Shown: positions 16,758-25,242 of the stretch, in pieces
Layout: each line of letters begins with the position of its first letter
Position numbering within the stretch: the first letter of the stretch is position 1
NCBI GenBank assembly: GCA_020073395.1
Contig: JAIQFF010000040.1
Span: forward strand, 1 to 32,935
Direction: 5' to 3'
DNA length: 32,935 bases
From: Terriglobia bacterium
Lineage (GTDB): Bacteria > Acidobacteriota > Terriglobia > Terriglobales > Acidobacteriaceae
The notes under the pieces: model-generated
Seen by the model: only the letters and a program-made list of their open reading frames with translations
What the model was told of the DNA's origin: nothing
Database searches by the model: none
Position numbers and translations under genes: made by a program

Positions 16758-18194
16758 ATGAAAAGCTCAGACGGGCAAACCGACCTCACCGCACCATCCG
16801 ATTCCGGTGTAGCAGGGGCCGAGCCTCAACCCTCGGGCCACCTGTCTCTCGAGGGGGTACACAGTTCGGTCGAGGTGCCGCACCATGAGGCGGGGTTTTG
16901 GGAGCAGTGGCGGGCCTTTGTGGGCCCGGCGATTCTGGTCAGCGTCGGCTACATGGACCCCGGCAACTGGGGAACCGACCTGCAAGGCGGCGCCCAGTAC
17001 AAGTATGGACTTTTGTGGGTCGTCGGCCTGGCCAGCCTGATGGCCATTTTCATGCAGGTCCTCTCCGCCCGCCTGGGCGTGGTAACCGGAAAGGATCTCG
17101 CCCAATGTTGCCGCGACTGGTATCCGAAGTGGAGCCGATGGCCCAACTGGCTGCTGAGTGAGGTGGCCATCGGCGCTTGCGACCTGGCGGAAGTGTTGGG
17201 CAGCGCGGTCGCCCTCAATTTGCTGTTCCACATTCCCCTGCTGTGGGCGGTCATCATTACCGGCCTGGACGTGCTTCTGCTCCTGGCTTTACAGAGCTTC
17301 GGGATGCGCGCCATCGAGGCCGTCGTTCTGCTGCTGATTGCAACGATCTTCGTGTGTTACTTCATCGAGATTTTCATTCTCCCGGAGACCCAGCCCAGTT
17401 TCCTGGAGATGGGACGGGCTCTGGTTACGCCGAGCTTTCGTCAATCGGGGATGTTGTACGTCGCCATCGGCATCATCGGCGCCACCGTGATGCCCCACAA
17501 CCTGTACTTGCATTCCGCCCTGGTGCAGAGCCGCAAGCTGCAAAAGGACGTGCCCTCTGTTCGCCGTGCCCTGCGCTTCAACACCATTGACTCCGTCGTC
17601 GCACTTACCGTCGCTTTCTTTGTGAACGCGGCAATTCTGGTGCTGGCCGCGACGGTGTTTTTTGGCAAGGAAAGCGTGACTGTGCCGGGAGGGCAGGTGG
17701 TCGCGTTCGGCGCATCGAGTGACTGGATTCGGGTCGCCTTTTTGACCCTGGCGCCGTTACTGGGGACGGCCGCTGCCAGCACGCTGTTTGCGGTCGCGCT
17801 GCTGGCCAGCGGCCAGAGCAGCACCATCACCGGTACCCTGGCCGGGCAAGTGGTGATGGAAGGCTTCATGCGTTGGCGGATCAAACCGTGGGTACGGCGG
17901 CTCATTACCCGCTCTCTGGCGATCCTGCCCGCGGTCTTCATCATCGGCCTGCGAGGCGACAGCAGCGTCACCGATCTGCTGACCTTGAGCCAGGTGGTGC
18001 TGGCGCTTCAACTGCCGTTCGCCATGTTCCCGTTGCTGCATTTCACCAGTTCCGGCAAGCGAATGGGGACCTGGAAGAACGGTTGGCTGCTGCTGGGGGC
18101 AGGTTGGACCAGTGCTATCCTGATCACCTCCATGGACATCTACGGCCTGCCCGACTCGCTCAAAGCGGCCTGGCAGGTCATCGTCGGCGGATGA
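16758..18194 (+). CDS. mntH: Nramp-family divalent metal transporter
   Basis: This inner-membrane H+-coupled Mn(II)/Fe(II) importer has the two diagnostic metal-site motifs: DPGNWGTDLQGGAQYKYGL in the first membrane segment and MPHNLYLHSALVQSR in the sixth. About eleven hydrophobic segments run to the C-terminus. The first 50 residues are a hydrophilic cytoplasmic tail (GVHSSVEVPHHEAGFWEQW). The open frame begins with TTG at 16731, but the ATG at 16758 (MKSSDGQTDL) is a better start given the -10 box at 16718-16723. Its TGA stop overlaps the ATGATG that opens the universal stress protein frame. It is preceded by mntR and a shared operator. Confidence 0.94.
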   Translation: MKSSDGQTDLTAPSDSGVAGAEPQPSGHLSLEGVHSSVEVPHHEAGFWEQWRAFVGPAILVSVGYMDPGNWGTDLQGGAQYKYGLLWVVGLASLMAIFMQVLSARLGVVTGKDLAQCCRDWYPKWSRWPNWLLSEVAIGACDLAEVLGSAVALNLLFHIPLLWAVIITGLDVLLLLALQSFGMRAIEAVVLLLIATIFVCYFIEIFILPETQPSFLEMGRALVTPSFRQSGMLYVAIGIIGATVMPHNLYLHSALVQSRKLQKDVPSVRRALRFNTIDSVVALTVAFFVNAAILVLAATVFFGKESVTVPGGQVVAFGASSDWIRVAFLTLAPLLGTAAASTLFAVALLASGQSSTITGTLAGQVVMEGFMRWRIKPWVRRLITRSLAILPAVFIIGLRGDSSVTDLLTLSQVVLALQLPFAMFPLLHFTSSGKRMGTWKNGWLLLGAGWTSAILITSMDIYGLPDSLKAAWQVIVGG

Positions 18195-18217
18195 TGGACG
18201 CCTACAACGGGGCCAAC

Positions 18218-18634
18218 ATGTACGAAACCATTCTCGTGACGTTGGACGGTACGCCGAGCGACCGAGCCATCATCGAACATGTCAAACAACTGGCAAAGCT
18301 CGCGCACAGCCGCCTGGTGTTACTGCACGTAGCCGACGGATGGGCCGCCAGGACTTATGGCCGGGACGCGGTCAGCCCGGAAATTACCGAAGACACCGCC
18401 TATCTGGAGACGGTCCGGGCCGAGTTCGAAGCAGTTGGCATCCCCGCCCAGGCGGAACTGGCCTACGGCGAACCAGCGGACGAGATCATCAAATGGGTAA
18501 AGGAGAAAGGTTGCGACCTGGTGGCCATGAGCACTCACGGTCACCGTTTCCTCGCCGATGTATTTCTCGGCACTACGGCCAGCCGCGTACAGCACAGCAT
18601 CAGCGCCCCAGTCCTGCTGCTCCGGGCGAAATAA
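18218..18634 (+). CDS. universal stress protein (UspA family)
   Basis: The 138-residue protein has the UspA fold. It starts MYETILVTLDGTPSDRAI with the nucleotide-binding Asp, has the LVLLHVADGW strand, and ends with the phosphate loop MSTHGHRFLADVFLGTTASR and PVLLLRAK. The usual G-x2-G-x9-G-[ST] loop is altered: the second Gly is Phe (GHRF), so ATP binding is uncertain. ATGs at 18191 and 18194 overlap the mntH stop and could give a version nine residues longer. The ATG at 18218 fits the family and has GGGG seven bases upstream. It is probably translated with mntH, linking metal uptake to a stress response. Confidence 0.88.
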   Translation: MYETILVTLDGTPSDRAIIEHVKQLAKLAHSRLVLLHVADGWAARTYGRDAVSPEITEDTAYLETVRAEFEAVGIPAQAELAYGEPADEIIKWVKEKGCDLVAMSTHGHRFLADVFLGTTASRVQHSISAPVLLLRAK

Positions 18635-18711
18635 ACGTATTTCTTTGCGCCCTGCGCAGTTTGCCTGCTTGCCGTTCGAGCCTTTTCCTGAGGTACTGTG
18701 AGGAGCAGTCC

Positions 18712-19956
18712 ATGCGATCCGCAAAGATCGTCTTATGCGTTCTTGTTAGCATCTGCACTGTGGCACAACAAATTCCTTCCCGGTCGCCGGCGCAGAATAG
18801 ACGCACCGTGATTGCCGCCAGCACGGTGCTCGATGGCAAGGGCGGCGTGCTGCAGGATACTCGCATCGTGATCGAGGGCCCGAAGATTGTAGCGGTTGAC
18901 CCAAAGGCCGGGCCGGTGGACTACGACCTGCGTGGCCTGACGGTGTTGCCGGGCTGGATTGACGTGCACGTGCACATCACCTGGAGCTTCGGCCCGGACG
19001 GAAAAAATGCGGGCCCGGCAGGGACAACACAAGCGGCCGCGGACGCCTCAGCCTCAAACGCGTGGCTGACATTGATGGCGGGATTTACCACCATCCAAAG
19101 CGTCGGCTCGCCCGCGGATGTTCCCTTGCGCGATGCCATCGCGAAAGGCCTATTGCCTGGCCCGCGCATCCTCACGTCTGTTGAGCCGCTCATGGGGCAA
19201 GGCGAGCAGACTGGGACGCCGGATGAAATCCGAGCCTTCGTGCGGAAACAAAAAGAAGCAGGCGCGGACCTGATCAAGATCTACGCGTCAGGAGGTATGA
19301 CCCTGGGCGCGATGACCATGTCCCAAGAGCAATTGAATGCGGCCTGCGATGAAGCCAGGAAACAGGGCTTGCGCACGCTGGTGCATGCTTTCAGAGATGC
19401 GGTCCATGTCGTTAGTTTTGCCGGATGCACGGAAGTCGAGCACGGCCTGGGAGCGTCAGACGACGACTTGAAATTTATGGCCGAACGCGGGACGTACATC
19501 GATCCGCAAGCTGGATTGCTGCTTGCAACCTATCTCCAGTACAAAGACAGCTATCTCGCCCCGCCTTACTATACGGAAGAGGGCTTTGCGGCGATGAAAG
19601 GGCTCATCCCGGCACACCAGGAATTCATCAGACGAGCGGTGCGCATTCCGGGCCTTAAAATGGTTTACGGCACGGACGCAGTGGCGGGCGCGCACGGTCG
19701 CAATGCGGAAGATTTTATTAACCGCGCGCGCGACTGCGGCGTGGACCCCATGGCGGCGATGGTCTCCGCCAACTCGTTGAACGCGGAAGCGCTGGGAATG
19801 GCCGATCAGATCGGCGCGATTGCGCCCGGCCTGCAGGCGGACATCATCGCACTCGATGGCGATCCGCTGAAAGACATTACGGCCGTCCGGCGGGTGGTAT
19901 TTGTAATGAAGGGCGGCGTGGTTTACAAGAACGACGGGCGGGGACGGCAGCACTAG
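18712..19956 (+). CDS. secreted metal-dependent amidohydrolase (imidazolonepropionase/prolidase-like)
   Basis: The 414-residue protein starts with a signal peptide ([20 protein letters not shown]) and has the amidohydrolase layout. A small beta domain ([18 protein letters not shown]) is followed by GWIDVHVHI with metal ligands H86 and H88, [10 protein letters not shown] with the likely bridging Lys, VHAF and EHGL histidines, and the catalytic Asp in [10 protein letters not shown]. It ends with [15 protein letters not shown]. The subgroup includes secreted Xaa-Pro dipeptidases and related hydrolases; the substrate is not known. AGGAG lies eight bases before the ATG at 18712. The longer open frame upstream overlaps the stress protein and is not used. 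It ends in a CTAG whose TAG is also the stop of the opposite gene. Confidence 0.9.
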   Translation: MRSAKIVLCVLVSICTVAQQIPSRSPAQNRRTVIAASTVLDGKGGVLQDTRIVIEGPKIVAVDPKAGPVDYDLRGLTVLPGWIDVHVHITWSFGPDGKNAGPAGTTQAAADASASNAWLTLMAGFTTIQSVGSPADVPLRDAIAKGLLPGPRILTSVEPLMGQGEQTGTPDEIRAFVRKQKEAGADLIKIYASGGMTLGAMTMSQEQLNAACDEARKQGLRTLVHAFRDAVHVVSFAGCTEVEHGLGASDDDLKFMAERGTYIDPQAGLLLATYLQYKDSYLAPPYYTEEGFAAMKGLIPAHQEFIRRAVRIPGLKMVYGTDAVAGAHGRNAEDFINRARDCGVDPMAAMVSANSLNAEALGMADQIGAIAPGLQADIIALDGDPLKDITAVRRVVFVMKGGVVYKNDGRGRQH

Positions 19957-20528
19957 ATTCGCAGAAAATTCTCCACTAATTTCTTCCCCTCATCTGTCAG
20001 CACGCTCTCGGGATGGAACTGCACACCTTCCACCGGGAATCTTCGATGTCTCAACCCCATGATTGTGCGTGTCCCGTCGCGCTCGGTGGTGTAGGCGCTT
20101 ACTTCCAGATCGGCAGGCAGGTTCTTCTCTTCGACGATTAGGGAGTGGTAGCGCGTCGCCGTCATGGGAGACGTCAGCCCAGCGAAGATGGTCTTGCCGT
20201 CGTGCTGCACCTGGCTGGTCTTGCCATGCATCAGGTGAGGGGCGCGCACGACCTTCCCTCCGAACGCCGCTCCGATGGCCTGATGTCCTAGGCAAACCCC
20301 CAGCAGCGGCACCTTGCCGGCGAAGTGGCGAATCAGCGGGATGGTGATTCCTGCTTCCTGCGGCGTGCAGGGACCGGGAGAGAGTACGATCCGTTCCGGC
20401 CGCATCGCCTCCACCTCCGCAGGAGTCACCTGATCATTGCGTCGTACCTCGACCTCCGCCCCCAGTTCGCCCAGATACTGGACCAGGTTGTAGGTGAAGG
20501 AATCGTAATTGTCGAGAACGAAGACCAT
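19953..20528 (-). CDS. pabA: anthranilate/aminodeoxychorismate synthase, glutaminase subunit
   Basis: The 191-residue class I glutamine amidotransferase supplies ammonia to TrpE or PabB. It begins [20 protein letters not shown], the classic TrpG/PabA start. It has the oxyanion region [13 protein letters not shown], nucleophile C79 in [12 protein letters not shown], and the His-Glu pair in VQFHPESVL. No trpE or pabB lies in the window, so tryptophan versus folate use cannot be decided; many bacteria use one protein for both. It converges on the amidohydrolase gene with a 4-base overlap. Confidence 0.93.
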   Translation of the reverse strand: MVFVLDNYDSFTYNLVQYLGELGAEVEVRRNDQVTPAEVEAMRPERIVLSPGPCTPQEAGITIPLIRHFAGKVPLLGVCLGHQAIGAAFGGKVVRAPHLMHGKTSQVQHDGKTIFAGLTSPMTATRYHSLIVEEKNLPADLEVSAYTTERDGTRTIMGLRHRRFPVEGVQFHPESVLTDEGKKLVENFLRI

Positions 20529-20845
20529 ACGCTGGAATAACAGTATCTAGCTTATACCAGAGTTATTCGCCTCGTTTCAGGCCGGTTGTCGGCCGCTTTT
20601 GACTTAAGCCTCAAATGTTCAACAGAGATTCCAAGCCTGGAGCTATCAACCACAAAACCAACTTCAAAAGCGTCGGACAAGAGTGTTCGGCCCATACTTG
20701 CTTATGTGTGCTTGGTGTTTCCGATCAGCTGCTTCGGGCTCGCGGGAGCAAATACTTGCAACATTGTAAGGACCGGAGCGTGCCCTAAACTACTTGACAC
20801 ACTGCACTCAAAACGCCATGCTTATGCAGCTTTTACGGAGAGCTC
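20529..20845. other. 317-base gap before the PilZ gene
   Basis: It holds a decayed end of the 13475-13620 repeat (20670-20698, GCGTCGGACAAGAGTGTTCG), and the PilZ promoter candidate with TTGACA at 20794-20799. I see no credible ORF between them. Confidence 0.6.
20794..20822 (+). promoter_or_regulatory. candidate promoter of the PilZ gene
   Basis: A perfect -35 box TTGACA (20794-20799) is followed 17 bases later by CATGCT (20817-20822), a weak -10. The PilZ start codon is at 20846 with GGAG upstream. Confidence 0.5.
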
Positions 20846-21169
20846 ATGGCCGAAGCTGAACCCGAGAAGCGGGCTACGCGCCGTTTTGCTTTGCGGTTAC
20901 CCGTGGCTGTCACCTACTCAGACAATGGCTCACAAGAAAAGAGTGCCCAGACTCGCGACGTAAGTGCGCGTGGCATTTGTTTTTATGTGGATTCGGCCAT
21001 CGCTCCGGGGTCGGTCATTGAATTTACTCTGACTCTGCCGCCTGAAATTACTCTGACTGAAAGCATCCGTGTCCGCTGCAAGGGGAAAGTCGTGCGCGTC
21101 GATGACGGCAACGGCAAAGTGGCCGTGGCCGCGGTGATCGACGAATACGAATTCCTGGCAGAACCCTGA
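20846..21169 (+). CDS. PilZ domain protein
   Basis: This 107-residue single-domain protein matches the c-di-GMP-binding PilZ fold. It has the arginine motif near the N-terminus (KRATRRFALRLPV) and the second motif RDVSARGICFYVDS, which contains D-x-S-x2-G. The hydrophobic strands VIEFTLTLPPE and IRVRCKGKVVRVDD follow. PilZ proteins of this size act as c-di-GMP receptors in motility, adhesion or polysaccharide control. GGAG precedes the ATG. It is separated from the AMIN gene by 340 bases of repeat-like DNA. Confidence 0.87.
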   Translation: MAEAEPEKRATRRFALRLPVAVTYSDNGSQEKSAQTRDVSARGICFYVDSAIAPGSVIEFTLTLPPEITLTESIRVRCKGKVVRVDDGNGKVAVAAVIDEYEFLAEP

Positions 21170-21511
21170 AGTGGGCCTCGGGCGTCGGACCCCGGCCCCC
21201 CCGGCAAAATCTGCCTTTTACACTTTCACCACAACCGTGGCTGCGAGATAAGTACCTCAGGGGCTGAAGCCTCGACTCATTTGACGGTGCGTCCTGCAGG
21301 GCCGAGGCCTGCTCCACCCAAGTCAAAGTCCCTCCCGCAAGCTGCCAGGCTTGACGGCCGAGGGCTAAGGTCCGACGGCCAAGGGCTGGGGGCCGAAGCC
21401 CGACGTCCGCAGCCTGATGTCCGAGGTCCGGGGTGCTAGGCCCGACCTTTGCTACTTCTCCGGACCCACCAGCGATGATATTGTTGCAGCTATAACCCCG
21501 GTCTCCGAGAG
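21170..21511. repeat. low-complexity G+C-rich gap of degenerate GACGTCCGAGGTC words
   Basis: From about 21340 to 21450 the DNA is a run of imperfect words such as GACGGCCGAGGGC, GGTCCGACGGCC, CCCGACGTCCG, TGATGTCCGAGGTCCG and AGGCCCGACC, without a fixed period. Related words flank the next two genes (22926-22960, 23038-23080, 23999-24020, 24115-24143). There is no credible ORF. Confidence 0.65.
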
Positions 21512-22924
21512 ATGAAGTCCTTGCCGCGTATCGGCTGCCAATTTGTGTGGGTCTCGCTGCTGGCGGCTACGCTGGGCGCCGGCTTTGGCCTGGCGCAGAC
21601 GCCCGATGATGCCCCGATCCCCAAGGGTCCGCCAGCGATCCTGTGTTCGGTGAAGATGATTTCCGACGCAGAAGGACCTGCGCTCGAGATCATTTCCAGC
21701 GAGACTCCCCAGCCCGCGATTGAGTTCCTCGACAGCCCACCCCGGCTGGTCATAGACCTTCCCCATACCCTGGACCGATTGCCGGGCAAACGGATTGAGG
21801 TAGGCAGCGAGCAAGTGAGCGCGGTGCGCATAAATCAGTTTCAGCAGGCGCCGCCAGTGGCTCGCGTAGTCGTGGACCTGGTCCATCCCGTGGGCTTCAG
21901 CAGCGACAACCGGGGCCAACGCCTGCTGGTCCGCATGCACCCCATGGCCGAGGCTCGGCAGAAAATCGAAACTCCCTCTGTCCCCGCTTTCACCAAGGGG
22001 GTGCAGCCGGCCTTCGTCCCAGTGGTCCCGGGAGCCACCGGAGCGGTGGTGGAAGCGGGAGGCCGGCTTTCCGGCGATTCCGCCGTGACTGCGGGTCAAG
22101 ATACTACGATCTTGCGCCTCGCCAGGGGCGGCGAAGTGCGGGTGTGTCCCAAGACAACTCTTTCCGTGACTCCTTCGCAGGACGGCCACGACCTGATGCT
22201 CGGTATCAGCACCGGAGCCCTCGAAGCCCATTACACCCTCAATGCCTCCGCCGATTCGGTGGTCACGCCGGACTTCCGCATGCTGCTCGCGGGCCCGGGT
22301 GAATTCCACTACGCGATCAGCACCAATGCCCAGGGAGATACCTGCGTCCGAGCCTTGCCGGGAAACACCGCTTCGGTGACTGTTTCGGAGCTGATCGGCG
22401 ATGGCACCTATCAGGTGAAATCCAAAGAGCAGGTTTTCTTTCGTTCCGGAAGGCTGAACCAGATGGAGACTACGGTTCCCGACGATTGCGGTTGTCCGCC
22501 GCCGCAAATCCCGGCGATGCGCGCGGCGGTGCCGGCGCCCACCGTTTCCGAGAAAGACCTGCCGCCGACGGTGCATCTGGCGCAGCCCGGAGAAGAAGCC
22601 CCGCCGCCGCCTGCCTCAACTTCCGGCATGACATCGCAGCAAGAGTCTCCGTCCCAAGTGACGCTGACCATCGCTCCTCCCGGAACGGAGAACCTGCCAG
22701 CACCTTCGCCCAACGCACCCCACGCGCAAGTCGATGCCCCCTTCGTCTTTCGAGCTAGCGATTCACCCCCGGCGTCGGCACCCGACCTCGGAGACGGAAC
22801 TCTGCCCATGTCGCGTGCCACCACTCCCGCGCCATTGCTTACCGTGGCCGAGCCGCCGCCGGACCAGTCCCGCAAAGGTGTGATCGGGAAGGTAAAGGGC
22901 TTCTTCGCATCCATCTTCAAATAA
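21512..22924 (+). CDS. secreted AMIN-domain protein with FecR-like middle and proline-rich tail
   Basis: The 470-residue protein has a signal peptide (hydrophobic about 9-28, ending GFGLAQ). Residues about 45-155 look like an AMIN domain, a beta-sandwich that binds peptidoglycan or septal wall in PilQ and AmiC: PALEIISSETPQPAIEFLDS, RLVIDLPHTL, ARVVVDLVHPVGFS. Residues about 185-325 resemble a FecR-type domain (ILRLARGGEVRVCPKTTLSV, ALEAHYTLNASADSVVTPDF). A proline-rich segment with a DDCGCPPP motif follows, and then a short basic C-terminus (KVKGFFASIFK). Likely periplasmic or wall-associated. The gene sits between the PilZ and TonB-like genes, which suggests envelope or pilus work, but the function is not known. 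Confidence 0.72.
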   Translation: MKSLPRIGCQFVWVSLLAATLGAGFGLAQTPDDAPIPKGPPAILCSVKMISDAEGPALEIISSETPQPAIEFLDSPPRLVIDLPHTLDRLPGKRIEVGSEQVSAVRINQFQQAPPVARVVVDLVHPVGFSSDNRGQRLLVRMHPMAEARQKIETPSVPAFTKGVQPAFVPVVPGATGAVVEAGGRLSGDSAVTAGQDTTILRLARGGEVRVCPKTTLSVTPSQDGHDLMLGISTGALEAHYTLNASADSVVTPDFRMLLAGPGEFHYAISTNAQGDTCVRALPGNTASVTVSELIGDGTYQVKSKEQVFFRSGRLNQMETTVPDDCGCPPPQIPAMRAAVPAPTVSEKDLPPTVHLAQPGEEAPPPPASTSGMTSQQESPSQVTLTIAPPGTENLPAPSPNAPHAQVDAPFVFRASDSPPASAPDLGDGTLPMSRATTPAPLLTVAEPPPDQSRKGVIGKVKGFFASIFK

Positions 22925-23154
22925 GGACCTCAGACTTCGGGCGTCAGACCTCGGCAAGGCTCTCAATGTGGGCGCGGGCGTCCTCGCCCGTGCTTGCGTT
23001 CAACGAGAAGCGGCGCTGTCGCCACAACGAATGCGAGCCGACGTCTGAGGGCCGACGTCCGACGTCCGAGGTCTGCCGCCCGCTGCAGGTATCCTTTTGC
23101 ACTCCGACTGCGTCTCACTAGGAAATCATCCCGATTGGTTATGAGGGAGCGACC

Positions 23155-23992
23155 ATGACGGCGAGCACACCCACGTCGGTTTTCCCTGGGCTTCTCAACG
23201 ACAACATCGGCCTTTACCACACTCGGCCAGAAAACTTTCTGGCCTCACTCCTCGTCCACGCCATGGCATTGGCTCTGGTCTTGTGGCTCGCGACCTGGCT
23301 CACGGATCGGCCCAACAACCATGGCCCCCAGGTGAGCCATGCCATCAACGTCGGACCGATCTCGTTCTTGCCGCAAGACCCGGGCGGGCATGGAGGAGGG
23401 GGAACTCACGATCGTCTGCCTGCCTCAAGAGGTGCTTTGCCGGCTTTGACCCTCGCTGACCAGCTGACTCCACCGGAAGCGGTGCCTTTGAACCCGGACC
23501 CGAAGCTGCCCGAGCCACCCAGCCTGATGGCTTTGTCAGACGTCAAACTTCCCCAGTTGGCACGGCTTGGTGACCCGCTCTCCGGGGTCCAGGGGCCGCC
23601 GTCGAATGGTCCCGGCGGTGGAGGCGGAATCGGCAGCAATTGCTGTGGAGGCGTGGGACCACGCACCGGACCAGGCTTTGGGCCCTACGATGCAGGCAAC
23701 GTTTTCCGTCCTGGAATCGGAGGCGTAACTCAGCCGCGCCCTATCTATGATCCGGATCCCGACTACTCCGACGCCGCCCGCAAAGCGAAATATCAGGGGC
23801 TCGGTCGTGCTGTGGCTGGTGGTAGGCCCGGAGGGACTACCACATAACATCCGGGTGCAGCGTTCGCTGGGGATGGGCCTGGATGAGAAAGCGATCGCAG
23901 CCGTAAGCACGTGGCGATTTCAGCCCGCCACCCTCAACGGCCAGCCGGTGGCGGTAGAAGTCAACGTGCAAGTTAGCTTCCGGCTTTACTGA
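23155..23992 (+). pseudogene. TonB-like energy-transducing protein, +1 frameshift
   Basis: The N-terminus has a short cytoplasmic part and one membrane segment (about 28-50, FLASLLVHAMALALVLWLAT). A proline- and glycine-rich periplasmic linker follows (about 90-200). The TonB C-terminal domain starts RPIYDPDPDYSDAARKAKYQG. At that point the frame is lost in a run of four G (23796-23799) and ends at 23847. In the +1 frame the domain continues without a gap: SVVLWLVVGPEGLPHNIRV, then DEKAIAAVSTWRFQPATLNG, and VEVNVQVSFRLY to TGA at 23992. The interval is 838 bases, or 279 codons plus one, so one extra G explains it. It may be a homopolymer sequencing error or a real inactivation. Intact, it would be about 278 aa. 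Confidence 0.85.
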
Positions 23993-23998
23993 GAACAG

Positions 23999-24126
23999 AC
24001 GTCAGGCGTCGGACCTCGGACATCATTCAAGGACCTAGCAGCGGCGAGGGCAGGATGCCCTCGCCACAGCCGGCGAGACGCCGGCGCTACAAGAACCGTG
24101 ATACCACATCTGCTGACGCCTGACGT
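23999..24126. repeat. inverted repeat with two internal hairpins
   Basis: ACGTCAGGCGTC (23999-24010) is perfectly complementary to GACGCCTGACGT (24115-24126). Between them are the hairpins GGCGAGGGCAGGATGCCC... (24043-24065) and AGCCGGCGAGACGCCGGC... (24068-24088). Their cores recur at 30821-30906. The element fills the space between the TonB-like gene and the convergent YtxH gene. Confidence 0.65.
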
Positions 24127-24145
24127 CCGAGGCTCGACGTCCGCT

Positions 24146-24439
24146 TTACCGGCGGATAGCTTTGGCCAGCGGAGCTACTCGCTCCCGAACTTCGTCGGCG
24201 ATTTCGGCGCCGCGTTCCATGGCTTCTTCGGCGAACTCCTTGGCGTCGTCCGTCCACTCGTCCACGGTTTCGCGGGCACTATCAAACTTGCGACGCAGGT
24301 CTTTTCTCATCTGCTTGCCCGCTTTGGGGGCCAGCAACAAGCCGAGCAGGGCGCCGGCGCCCAACCCGATCAGCAAGAAAGTCACCGCTGTCCCAGCGGC
24401 ATTGCCGCGTTCTGAAGCTTCGTACTTTCCTATGCGCAT
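24146..24439 (-). CDS. YtxH-domain membrane-anchored protein
   Basis: The 97-residue protein has one glycine-rich membrane segment (about 17-38, VTFLLIGLGAGALLGLLLAP) followed directly by the YtxH hallmark KAGKQMRKDLRRK. The rest is a charged amphipathic helix rich in Glu, Asp and Arg (EFAEEAMERGAEIADEVRER). YtxH proteins are small stress-linked membrane proteins of uncertain function. Length and layout fit. It diverges from efp. Confidence 0.82.
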   Translation of the reverse strand: MRIGKYEASERGNAAGTAVTFLLIGLGAGALLGLLLAPKAGKQMRKDLRRKFDSARETVDEWTDDAKEFAEEAMERGAEIADEVRERVAPLAKAIRR

Positions 24440-24608
24440 AAACGAGTCCTTTCAAATTCGGTCTTAGCCTCGATCTGTCTCAATCTTTGATTCTAGCTGT
24501 CGGGCCGGCGTTCTCGGCTTTCTTTCTTCATTTTTCTACGTGACTCTTGGGGTCCGGTTCCCAAATCAGTTCAAGCCCGTGTAAAATAAAGAGTTGGATC
24601 CTCGTATC

Positions 24609-24640
24609 CGGCGGAAAATGTGGCCTGCCGCCTTCCGCCG
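24609..24640 (+). promoter_or_regulatory. hairpin in the efp leader
   Basis: CGGCGGAA (24609-24616) pairs with TTCCGCCG (24633-24640), an 8-base stem between a TAAAAT box (24582-24587) and the AAGGAG ribosome site near 24660. The leader is about 80 bases, unlike the leaderless genes nearby. A regulatory role is only a possibility. Confidence 0.4.
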
Positions 24641-24676
24641 ACGTAATCGCAATAGTTTAAGGAGACTTACCCAGCA

Positions 24677-25237
24677 ATGGCTATTCCCGCCACCCAGCTT
24701 CGCCCCGGCATGATCATCAAGCATAACAATGATCTGCATTCCGTGTTCAGCGTCGAACATCGCACCCCCGGCAATCTGCGCGCCTTCATTCAGGCCAAAC
24801 TGCGTAATCTGCGGACCGGCGCCATGTTCGAGCACCGTTTCCGTTCGCCCGACCCCATCGAAAAGATCGTCGTGGATGAGGTCGAGATGGAGTTTCTCTA
24901 TGCCGACGGCGACAGCTACTACTTCATGGACACCACCAACTTCGAGCAAACCCACTTGAGCCGCGAGATTCTGGGCGATGCCGTCAACTACCTGATTTCG
25001 AATTTGCAGATCAAAGTGGAATTCTTCGACGGTAAAGCGGTGGGAATCGAGTTGCCGCAGACGGTGGAACTGACCGTGGTCGAAACCGAACCTGGATTGA
25101 AGAGCGCGACGGCCTCCAGCGTGACCAAACCAGCCAAGACCGAAACCGGGCTGGTGGTACAGGTCCCGCCCTTTATTAACGAAGGCGAGAAAATTCGCGT
25201 GGACACGGCGGAAGGCGCGTATTTGTCGCGGGCGTAA
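24677..25237 (+). CDS. efp: elongation factor P
   Basis: EF-P rescues ribosomes stalled at polyproline. The 186-residue protein has the three-domain layout: the KOW-like N-domain (ATQLRPGMIIKHNNDLHSV), the middle domain (FEHRFRSPDPIEKI, MEFLYADGDSYYFMDTTNFE), and the C-domain ending VQVPPFINEGEKIRVDTAEG. The loop that carries the modified residue reads HRTPGNLRAF. The place of E. coli Lys34 or Pseudomonas Arg32 is Asn33, with Leu34 and Arg35 next. The usual lysyl or rhamnosyl target is therefore missing at the tip. AAGGAG lies about a dozen bases before the ATG. Confidence 0.96.
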   Translation: MAIPATQLRPGMIIKHNNDLHSVFSVEHRTPGNLRAFIQAKLRNLRTGAMFEHRFRSPDPIEKIVVDEVEMEFLYADGDSYYFMDTTNFEQTHLSREILGDAVNYLISNLQIKVEFFDGKAVGIELPQTVELTVVETEPGLKSATASSVTKPAKTETGLVVQVPPFINEGEKIRVDTAEGAYLSRA

Positions 25238-25242
25238 AAGCG

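Noticed and set aside
23796-23800. Programmed ribosomal frameshifting in the TonB-like gene
   Set aside because: No slippery heptamer, pseudoknot or internal ribosome site is evident, and TonB proteins are not known to use one.
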